A DNA stretch of 6,490 bases from Actinomycetota bacterium (GTDB lineage Bacteria; Actinomycetota; Actinomycetes; UBA12327): the NCBI GenBank assembly GCA_026392555.1, contig JAPLBW010000162.1, positions 1-6,490 of the forward strand, read 5' to 3'. The position numbers and the translations under genes are program-made. The notes under the pieces are model-generated. The model saw only the letters and a list, made by a program, of their open reading frames with translations, had not been told where the DNA came from and did not search any database. Every line of letters starts with the position of its first letter. Positions within the stretch are counted from its first letter, which is position 1. Positions 1-5,405 of the stretch are shown here, piece after piece.

Positions 1-97
1 CATCGCCTGCGGTGCGATCAACGCAAAAGATCGTGCGCTGGTCTTGAGAGAAAATCTCCCAAGGGCGCACGATCTTTGCTGTGACGTCGTCAGTCAC
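1..97 (-). CDS. Probable PgeF/YfiH-family protein, N-terminal fragment (runs off left edge)
   Basis: An open frame starts at a GTG (95-97), 8 nt after the ftsZ stop, and stays open for 32 codons to the window edge. It reads VTDDVTAKIVRPWEIFSQDQ followed by RTIFCVDRTAGD. The segment IFCVDRTAGD resembles the N-terminal F-x-DR-x-GG motif of the multicopper-oxidase-like PgeF/YfiH family (purine nucleoside phosphorylase/laccase domain), the usual gene after ftsZ in actinobacteria. The match is loose: the expected GG is AG, followed by D. No strong Shine-Dalgarno sequence precedes the GTG (only a weak GAAG inside the end of ftsZ), so translation may be coupled to ftsZ. A second in-frame GTG at 68-70 is an alternative start. 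A 22-bp hairpin lies inside this frame, so the stretch could instead be an intergenic terminator region with the next gene starting beyond the edge. The identification rests partly on synteny. Confidence 0.5.
   Translation of the reverse strand, partial: MTDDVTAKIVRPWEIFSQDQRTIFCVDRTAGD
26..77 (-). repeat. Large imperfect hairpin just downstream of ftsZ
   Basis: A perfect 13-bp inverted repeat pairs 26-38 (AAAGATCGTGCGC on the plus strand) with 65-77. Inside it, 43-51 pairs with 55-63 as a 9-bp stem with a 3-nt loop (52-54). In minus-strand RNA that inner stem is continuous, because position 59/47 becomes a G-U wobble; on the plus strand the same position is an A-C mismatch. An asymmetric internal loop (64 against 39-42) separates the two stems. 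It begins 28 nt after the ftsZ stop. Only a four-U run (25-28), three of them within the stem, follows on the sense strand, so it is a weak candidate for an intrinsic terminator. It could also be an attenuator or an mRNA end-stabilising structure. Confidence 0.75.
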
Positions 98-105
98 GGT
101 TGGTA

Positions 106-1248
106 CTAGGACTTCAGCCAGTCAGGAATGTCCAAGTCATCCTCGAAGTCATCAAAGGCGACAACCTTCTTGGGGGGAACATTGGACGAAGCAGACTCCG
201 AAGCAAAGCCAGGTGCGTCATCGAAAGTCACTGCACCGGGTGTGGCAGCCGGGGCGGTGCGCTCGCGGCGCGTGGATGTGGGCGTAGTGCGTGGCAAGGG
301 ACGCCCACCGTCAAAACCGGCGGCAATCACCGTCACGCGCACTTCATCACCGAGCGAGTCATCAATGACCGCACCGAAGATGATGTTGGCGTCGTTGTGA
401 GCGGCTTCCTTGACCAACTCGGCAGCTTCGCGCATCTCGTGCATGCCCAAGTCAGAACCACCCGAGAACGACAGCAGAACGCCACGGGCGCCTTCGATCG
501 AAGCTTCCAGCAGCGGGTTGGAGATGGCTGCTTCAGCAGCTTCACTCGCGCGGTTTTGGCCACGAGCCGAACCAATACCCATCAAGGCCGAGCCAGCGCC
601 CACCATCACTGACTTCACGTCAGCGAAGTCAAGGTTGATCAGGCCAGGAGTGGTGATCAGGTCGGTAATGCCCTGAACACCAGAGAGCAGAACATTGTCT
701 GCCGACTTGAAGGCTTCAAGCATCGAGATGTCGCGGTCGCTGATGTGCAACAAACGGTCGTTAGGAATGACAATGAGAGTGTCGACGTGGTCACGCAGAT
801 CCTCAATACCACTCTCGGCCTGGAGTTGACGACGACGTCCTTCAAAGGTGAACGGACGTGTCACCACGCCAATGGTCAGTGCACCCAAGCTGCGTGCGAT
901 CGACGCGACGACAGGAGCTCCACCGGTTCCGCTTCCGCCACCTTCACCAGCGGTGACGAACACCATGTCGGCACCCTTGAGAACTTCTTCAATTTCTTCA
1001 CGGGCTTCTTCAGCGGCTAGCCGGCCAACCTCCGGGTCACCACCGGAACCAAGACCCTTGGTGATGGCGCGACCGATGTCGAGCTTCACGTCAGCATCAC
1101 TCATCAAGAGAGCTTGAGCGTCGGTGTTGATGGCGATGAACTCCACGCCCTTAAGACCGACATCAATCATGCGGTTGATGGCGTTAACGCCACCACCACC
1201 AATGCCGACGACCTTGATTAATGCCATGTAATTTTGCGGAGCTGCCAC
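106..1248 (-). CDS. ftsZ: Cell division protein FtsZ
   Basis: FtsZ is the tubulin-like GTPase that polymerises at midcell into the Z-ring and recruits the divisome. The 380-residue product has the full layout. The N-terminal GTPase domain contains IGGGGVNAINRM (16-27) and NTDAQAL (41-47). The tubulin signature at 103-109 reads GGGSGTG rather than the usual GGGTGTG. The T7 synergy loop NLDFAD (205-210) supplies the catalytic aspartates D207 and D210. The C-terminal domain runs to about 315. A Pro/Thr/Arg-rich linker (about 316-366) leads to an acidic C-terminal peptide ending DDLDIPDWLKS, the region that binds partners such as SepF in actinobacteria. The GTG start is chosen because MAAPQNY matches actinobacterial FtsZ starts and GGAAGG lies 8 nt upstream. 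An internal ATG (1225-1227) would remove seven residues. The gene is preceded by a 149-bp non-coding region that probably carries its own promoter. Confidence 0.98.
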   Translation of the reverse strand: MAAPQNYMALIKVVGIGGGGVNAINRMIDVGLKGVEFIAINTDAQALLMSDADVKLDIGRAITKGLGSGGDPEVGRLAAEEAREEIEEVLKGADMVFVTAGEGGGSGTGGAPVVASIARSLGALTIGVVTRPFTFEGRRRQLQAESGIEDLRDHVDTLIVIPNDRLLHISDRDISMLEAFKSADNVLLSGVQGITDLITTPGLINLDFADVKSVMVGAGSALMGIGSARGQNRASEAAEAAISNPLLEASIEGARGVLLSFSGGSDLGMHEMREAAELVKEAAHNDANIIFGAVIDDSLGDEVRVTVIAAGFDGGRPLPRTTPTSTRRERTAPAATPGAVTFDDAPGFASESASSNVPPKKVVAFDDFEDDLDIPDWLKS

Positions 1249-1256
1249 AGCACGCG

Positions 1257-1262
1257 CCTTCC
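1257..1262 (-). promoter_or_regulatory. Ribosome binding site of ftsZ
   Basis: GGAAGG on the minus strand lies 8 nt before the GTG at 1246-1248. This spacing supports the GTG start over the internal ATG at 1225-1227, which has only the coding sequence CAAAATTAC in front of it and no purine-rich SD. Confidence 0.7.
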
Positions 1263-1305
1263 GTGAAGTCTCGATGCGATTCGAGTGCGTAAATTGGGGA
1301 CCCTA

Positions 1306-1322
1306 ACCCTCAAGTTAAGGGT
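1306..1322. promoter_or_regulatory. 17-bp palindrome upstream of ftsZ
   Basis: The plus strand reads ACCCTcAAgTTaAGGGT: arms ACCCT/AGGGT plus AA/TT around a central G, with a single mismatched pair. A second copy of ACCCT at 1300-1304 extends the left side, and on the minus strand TAACTT occurs twice (1325-1330 and 1312-1317). The element overlaps the possible -35/-10 hexamers, the position expected for an operator. No regulator can be named from the sequence. Confidence 0.4.
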
Positions 1323-1327
1323 CAAAG

Positions 1328-1363
1328 TTACGTCCTCTCGACGTGCAGGGACTTTAGACGTAA
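1328..1363. repeat. Dyad TTACGTC/GACGTAA in the ftsZ leader or promoter region
   Basis: TTACGTC (1328-1334) and GACGTAA (1357-1363) form perfect 7-bp arms 22 nt apart. A third partner, GACGT at 1340-1344, pairs with ACGTC at 1330-1334 across a 5-nt gap, so two alternative short hairpins are possible. It may be a transcription-factor site or chance; the arms are short. Confidence 0.3.
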
Positions 1364-1397
1364 GCATTTGACGACTGCAACCCACCCTGGAAATTAG

Positions 1398-2186
1398 TTA
1401 CAAAACTTTCAGGACGTTGAGCTCCTGCCAGATGGATATTCGCTGACCTTCAGGTTCAATCTCAGGATGAGACTTACGCGTGAGCCACGCGTGCGACCAG
1501 CCGGCAGTCAGGCGATGAACGATAGCCGCATTCTTCGGATCAGCGGCACCTCCGCAGAGCAAGCGACAGGTCACATCGGCCTTGCTTCCCTCCACGTCGC
1601 AATGCAGACCAGTTGTTAATTGCACCCCCACAAAGCCATCGGAAGCCCCGGCCAACCAGTGGGCAATCTGCGCCTGTCGATTGCACCGGCCCGCCGATGC
1701 AGCGATGGTGCGCACGGGAATGGACTCGTGTTGCAAAGCAGCTAATGCCGGCGCCATGAGTTCCTCAATTTTTCCGTTCGAGTCAATGAGCAGCACTCCC
1801 GTCACCGTCACTGTCTCCTGTAGGAGTTGTGTCGCGGCCACCATGGCCACTGCCCCACCGGCTGAGTGACCAATGACCACCACCGGCAATGCATCCGCGT
1901 TCCATGTGGCGAACTCGCGAGCCACCGCCAGCATCAGGTCGCGATCGTTCATCCCACCGCGACGCGCTTTGGACTTCAGATAGGGCCGCACCACTTCAAT
2001 GTTGTTGTCCACTAGGACACTGACTAGTTCATCGAGCGCGTCGGGTTTGCGACCGAATCCATGAAACAACAGTGCGCGTCCAACCACATCTGACGGGCTA
2101 TCAACGGTGGTTTGCACATCGGGCAACTCGTGATCGCTCACTTGCGCACTACACACATAAGTAATTGTTGATTGCGCCATCTTCAT
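1398..2186 (-). CDS. Alpha/beta-fold hydrolase inserted between ftsQ and ftsZ
   Basis: This 262-residue protein is probably a serine esterase or lipase-like enzyme; its substrate is unknown. The oxyanion-hole motif is LLFHGFG (39-45). The nucleophile elbow is GHSAGG (106-111) with Ser108 as the likely nucleophile. LLIDSNG (132-138) offers Asp135 as the acid, and GLHCDVEG (193-200) offers His195 as the base. The last two assignments are inferred from order and spacing. The fold and the GLHCDVEG segment recall chlorophyllase/PAF-acetylhydrolase-like hydrolases, but I would not name a family. Cysteines 196, 207 and 211 cluster after the presumed His. There is no signal peptide or membrane segment, so it should be cytoplasmic. 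It starts 5 nt after the ftsQ stop, with GTAGG at 2191-2195. The ATG at 2184-2186 (spacing 4) and the one at 2178-2180 (spacing 10) are both possible starts, differing by two residues. Position implies co-transcription with ftsQ, but a cell-division role is not shown. Confidence 0.85.
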   Translation of the reverse strand: MKMAQSTITYVCSAQVSDHELPDVQTTVDSPSDVVGRALLFHGFGRKPDALDELVSVLVDNNIEVVRPYLKSKARRGGMNDRDLMLAVAREFATWNADALPVVVIGHSAGGAVAMVAATQLLQETVTVTGVLLIDSNGKIEELMAPALAALQHESIPVRTIAASAGRCNRQAQIAHWLAGASDGFVGVQLTTGLHCDVEGSKADVTCRLLCGGAADPKNAAIVHRLTAGWSHAWLTRKSHPEIEPEGQRISIWQELNVLKVL

Positions 2187-2191
2187 TAGAC

Positions 2192-2866
2192 CTACTTCTT
2201 TGTTGTGGGCAAATCCGGTGTGCGGACGTCGTAGACCGTGGCTTTGCGCCCGAGCAGGGCGGTGAGTACGACAGCCTTGCGATCGGAATCCGCAGCGCTT
2301 CCCCAGCGAATCGTCTGCCCCGAGGTGGTCGTAATCACGATGTTGTCCTGACTGCGGAACTCGATCAGGGCCAACTTAGCCTTCACGGGAGCAGGCAAGG
2401 CGCGTGCAACGGTCAGCGCATCAGCAATCGCGGCTTGACGAGGGGAGGTGTCGGTGCCAAAACGAGGTCGCACGATGATGGATGGCACTGCCTTGCGTGG
2501 CTGATTCACGGCGCCAAAGACAAAGCCGGTTTGATCCGCCCACCGAACAGACCCATCGACGGTGACGTTGGCTGCGACCAAGCGCGGGGTGGCCGCAATA
2601 ACAATGGAGTGTGGCCAGCGGCGCTGGACGGTGACCGAGCTAACCGCGGGTACCTCGCGCTGTACGGATTCGGCCACCTGACTGGTGTTGACTCTCGCCA
2701 GCGGAGTCCCCTTTGTAATGTCCGCAGCGGCAATCATCAATTCCTGCGTCGGTCGGTCTACACCAGCAGCTCGAACACCAGTGACGTCGAAGACTCCCGT
2801 GAAATTGACAACGACAACCAATCCAACAACGGCAGCCCCAAGAACAGCGACGGCGAGGCGCTTCAT
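2192..2866 (-). CDS. ftsQ: Cell division protein FtsQ
   Basis: FtsQ is the bitopic membrane protein that links early and late divisome proteins through FtsB and FtsL. The 224-residue product has a single transmembrane helix (about 4-21) and then an extracytoplasmic POTRA domain (about 24-95, starting near VFDVTGVRAAGV and ending near SIVIAATP). The FtsQ beta domain follows (about 96-215), with the family-like segments IRWGSAADSDRKAVVLTALL (186-205) and YDVRTPDLPTT near the end. The ATG overlaps the murC stop as ATGA (2863-2866), suggesting translational coupling; no clear SD is visible. An in-frame TGA at 2882-2884, with no other start codon between, fixes this start. The cytoplasmic tail is therefore only about three residues, much shorter than in many actinobacterial FtsQ proteins. 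Confidence 0.93.
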   Translation of the reverse strand: MKRLAVAVLGAAVVGLVVVVNFTGVFDVTGVRAAGVDRPTQELMIAAADITKGTPLARVNTSQVAESVQREVPAVSSVTVQRRWPHSIVIAATPRLVAANVTVDGSVRWADQTGFVFGAVNQPRKAVPSIIVRPRFGTDTSPRQAAIADALTVARALPAPVKAKLALIEFRSQDNIVITTTSGQTIRWGSAADSDRKAVVLTALLGRKATVYDVRTPDLPTTKK

Positions 2867-4260
2867 AGCGACCCAGCAGCTTCACGTTCCTGTAAACCCG
2901 TGAGCACCTCAGGACCAATCAACGTGACATCGCCTGCACCCAGAGTCATCACCACATCACCCGGGCGAATGCGCTCAACCAGGGCCGGTGCAACCGCGCT
3001 CCAGGATCCGATGAATTCGGCAGTGGTCAGACCGTGATCTTGAGCTGACTGGGCCACAGCCGCGCCACCGGCGCCAGGAATGGGATCCTCGCCCGCGGGA
3101 TAGACCTCCATAACGACTAATTCGTCGGCAGCGGCCAAGGCAGCGCCAAATTCATCCATAAACGCCTGGGTGCGCGAATAGCGGTGGGGCTGAAAGACCA
3201 CGACCAGACGTCCGTCCGGCTCACTAGACACCACTTCCCGCGCGGCAAGCAACGTGGCAGTGACTTCGGTCGGGTGGTGGGCGTAATCATCGAAGATACG
3301 CACACCTGCCACAGTCCCCTTGGGTTCGAATCGACGACGAGTTCCCGTGAATTGCGATAGACCTTCGATCAACCCTGCCGGTGCACATCCCAAACTCAAC
3401 CCAGCCGCCAGTGCTGCCGCCGCATTGGCCACGTTGTGCCGACCGGGAATTTGCAATTCCACCCGGCCCACCCGCACGCCATGCCAGATCGCCTCAAATG
3501 CAGCGGTGCGCCCTTGCAATGTGACTTCGGTAATGCGCAAGTCACTCTCATCGACTTCACCGTAGGTGCACACATTGATGCCCGATGCTCGTGCCCGATC
3601 GATCAGGCGACGGCCGCCGGCATCATCAGCGCACACCACGGCAAATCCACCCGGATCAATGGAATCAAGGAAATCAGAAAAGGCTTGATCAACCTCATCC
3701 ATCGAGCTGTAGTGATCGAGGTGATCAAGCTCAATATTGGTGACAATCACCGAGGTGGGATGAAGCAAGAGGAAAGAGCCGTCGCTCTCATCTGCTTCGG
3801 CAATGAAGAAATCGCCACTGCCCTCGTGCGCATTGGCACCGGACTCATTCAGTGTGCCGCCGATGGCAAAGGACGGGTCCGCACCTATGTGTTGAAGGGC
3901 AACGGTCAGCAGCGATGTCGTCGTGGTCTTACCGTGAGTTCCGGCAACCGCCACGGACGTCTTGCCTTCGAGGAGTTGAGCCAGGGCCTGGGCCCGCTTG
4001 ATCACCGGAATGCCCGCGGCTTCAGCGGCAGTGCGTTCCGGGTTGCTTGCCGCAATGGCACTAGAAATCACAACTTCGTCAGCACCGGCTACGTGCGCGG
4101 GGTCATGGCCAACAAAGACCTCAATACCAATAGCTCGCAGGGATGTCAGCGCACGACTGTCCTTGGCGTCGCTTCCACTGACATCAATCCCGCGTGATCG
4201 CATGATGCGGGCAATGCCGCTCATACCTGCGCCGCCGATTCCGATGAAGTGAACTCTCAT
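2863..4260 (-). CDS. murC: UDP-N-acetylmuramate--L-alanine ligase MurC
   Basis: MurC is the cytoplasmic ATP-dependent ligase that adds L-alanine to UDP-MurNAc, the first amino acid of the peptidoglycan stem peptide. The 465-residue length is normal for the family. The N-terminal UDP-binding Rossmann domain has GIGGAGMSG (7-15). The central ATPase domain has the P-loop GTHGKTTTT (107-115), EADESDGSF (155-163) and NIELDHLDHY (175-184). GRHNVANA (273-280), RRRFE (308-312) and DDYAHHPTEV (324-333) follow. The C-terminal domain has QPHRYSRT (357-364). All expected Mur-ligase motifs are present, with nothing broken. The start ATG overlaps the murG stop as ATGA (4257-4260), with CAGG just upstream. 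The stop overlaps ftsQ in the same way. Confidence 0.98.
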   Translation of the reverse strand: MRVHFIGIGGAGMSGIARIMRSRGIDVSGSDAKDSRALTSLRAIGIEVFVGHDPAHVAGADEVVISSAIAASNPERTAAEAAGIPVIKRAQALAQLLEGKTSVAVAGTHGKTTTTSLLTVALQHIGADPSFAIGGTLNESGANAHEGSGDFFIAEADESDGSFLLLHPTSVIVTNIELDHLDHYSSMDEVDQAFSDFLDSIDPGGFAVVCADDAGGRRLIDRARASGINVCTYGEVDESDLRITEVTLQGRTAAFEAIWHGVRVGRVELQIPGRHNVANAAAALAAGLSLGCAPAGLIEGLSQFTGTRRRFEPKGTVAGVRIFDDYAHHPTEVTATLLAAREVVSSEPDGRLVVVFQPHRYSRTQAFMDEFGAALAAADELVVMEVYPAGEDPIPGAGGAAVAQSAQDHGLTTAEFIGSWSAVAPALVERIRPGDVVMTLGAGDVTLIGPEVLTGLQEREAAGSL

Positions 4261-5405
4261 GCCTGACCATCCCGCGACGAATCACCTGATGTTCGCGCCA
4301 ACTCAGGCAAGGCCACATCCACAATGAATTGTGCAAACACGCGGTCTGCATCATTGCGCCCTAAGCTCTTTGCCGCTCGACCCATTGACTCCAGTCGCGA
4401 CAGATCCGACATCAGCGACACGACCCGCTGCCGAACGACAGTGGCATTGAACTCGTCATCGGCAATCACCACCGCCGCTCCTGCAGCGGTTAACGACTCG
4501 GCGTTCCATTTCTGTTCGCCATTGCCAATGGGCAACGGAACCAAGACCGACGGAATCCCCACTGCTGCCACTTCGGCACAGGTCATTGCGCCCGAGCGCG
4601 CCACCACAAGATCGGCCACCGAATAAGCCAGGTCCATCCGGTCGATGTATTCAATAACGGTGACGACGGCGCTATCGGCCTGCGCCCGCGCTTGCTCAAC
4701 GCCACGAATGCCCGCGACCAACACCACCTGGAGTCCGGCCTGACCAAAGGCACCCTGAGCGCCCAAGATGGCGCCGTTGATGCGGGCAGCGCCCAGCGAT
4801 CCGCCAAATGCCAACACCACCGGACGATCATCCAGCCCAAAGTGGGCTCGCGCCTGCTCTCGCACTGCGGCCCGATCCAACGAACTAATCGAGGTACGCA
4901 GGGGCATCCCCGTCAGTCGCGCGTGCGGCAATTTGGTGCCGGGCAAGCCAGTAGCCACATGTGTGGTTATGCGGGCACCGAGCTTGTTGGCATAGCCCGG
5001 GCGAACATTGGCTTCATGAACAACGACTGGAATATTAGCTTTGCGTGCTGCGAGGTAAGCCGGAACTGACACGTAGCCACCAAAACCGACCACAACATCG
5101 ATGCTGCGTTTCGTCAGGATTTTCTCGGTTTGTTTCACACACGATCGAAGGCGCGGACCCAAGGTAAGGATGTCGATCGATGGACGACGCGGAAGTGCCA
5201 CGCGAGGAATCAGTTCCAGGTCAAACCCACGCTCTGGGACAAGTCGAGCTTCTAGACCATCTGCTGTACCGAGCATGGTGACTTCACAATCAAATCCCAG
5301 AGTCGCCGTCAATTCCTTCAGCGCATCAGCAGTGGAAAGAGCTGGTTCAACATGACCGGCGGTTCCGCCACCGGCTAGTAAGACATGAAGGGCCGGCACC
5401 GACAC
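4257..5405 (-). CDS. murG: UDP-GlcNAc:undecaprenyl-PP-MurNAc-pentapeptide GlcNAc transferase MurG
   Basis: MurG is the peripheral inner-face GT28 glycosyltransferase that adds GlcNAc to lipid I to give lipid II. The 382-residue protein has both Rossmann-like halves. G-loop 1 is AGGGTAGHVEPAL (11-23), with the TAGH form usual in actinobacteria. G-loop 2 is VVGFGGYVSVPAYLAARK (105-122), followed by HEANVRPG (130-137). The C-terminal half has AFGGSLGAARIN (199-210), ARSGAMTCAEVAAVGIP (269-285) and PLPIGNGEQKWNAESL (290-305), which form the UDP-GlcNAc site. The GTG start directly follows the ftsW TGA with no spacer and has AAGGG 6 nt upstream. A second in-frame GTG (5397-5399) is less well placed. 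Its product is the lipid II that the FtsW encoded next to it polymerises. Confidence 0.98.
   Translation of the reverse strand: MSVPALHVLLAGGGTAGHVEPALSTADALKELTATLGFDCEVTMLGTADGLEARLVPERGFDLELIPRVALPRRPSIDILTLGPRLRSCVKQTEKILTKRSIDVVVGFGGYVSVPAYLAARKANIPVVVHEANVRPGYANKLGARITTHVATGLPGTKLPHARLTGMPLRTSISSLDRAAVREQARAHFGLDDRPVVLAFGGSLGAARINGAILGAQGAFGQAGLQVVLVAGIRGVEQARAQADSAVVTVIEYIDRMDLAYSVADLVVARSGAMTCAEVAAVGIPSVLVPLPIGNGEQKWNAESLTAAGAAVVIADDEFNATVVRQRVVSLMSDLSRLESMGRAAKSLGRNDADRVFAQFIVDVALPELARTSGDSSRDGQA

Larger units (their letters stand above)
1249..1397 (-). promoter_or_regulatory. ftsZ upstream non-coding region (probable promoter and 5' leader)
   Basis: This is the only gap of note between genes in the window; all other junctions are 8 nt or less. 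No ORF, tRNA or clear intrinsic terminator is visible after the hydrolase stop (1398-1400), so read-through from the upstream operon is possible. On the minus strand a TTGACC hexamer (1320-1325) and a TAGGGT hexamer (1300-1305, fitting the actinobacterial -10 form TAnnnT) sit 14 nt apart. That is shorter than the usual 16-18 nt, so neither is a secure promoter element. The region also carries the palindrome at 1306-1322 and a dyad at 1328-1363. That ftsZ has promoters of its own inside the dcw cluster is well established in other actinobacteria; its location here is inferred. Confidence 0.5.

Noticed and set aside
100..612. 170-codon plus-strand frame opposite the 3' half of ftsZ
   Set aside because: Its translation is low in recognisable structure and the minus strand encodes conserved FtsZ throughout, so it is a shadow frame.
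1225..1227. Internal ATG as the ftsZ start
   Set aside because: It would remove MAAPQNY, which matches actinobacterial FtsZ N-termini, and it has no purine-rich SD, whereas the GTG at 1246-1248 has GGAAGG 8 nt upstream.
1300..1310. CCCTAACCCT as a telomere-like repeat
   Set aside because: There are only two partial copies, and they are better explained as part of the palindromic element upstream of ftsZ.
2165..3037. 290-codon open frame on the plus strand opposite ftsQ
   Set aside because: It lies fully antisense to ftsQ, the 5' end of the hydrolase and the 3' end of murC, shows no recognisable domain, and its composition mirrors their codons. I treat it as a shadow frame.
3436..4197. 253-codon open frame on the plus strand opposite murC
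   Set aside because: murC is intact with every expected motif, and the antisense translation has no recognisable domain or clear start context.
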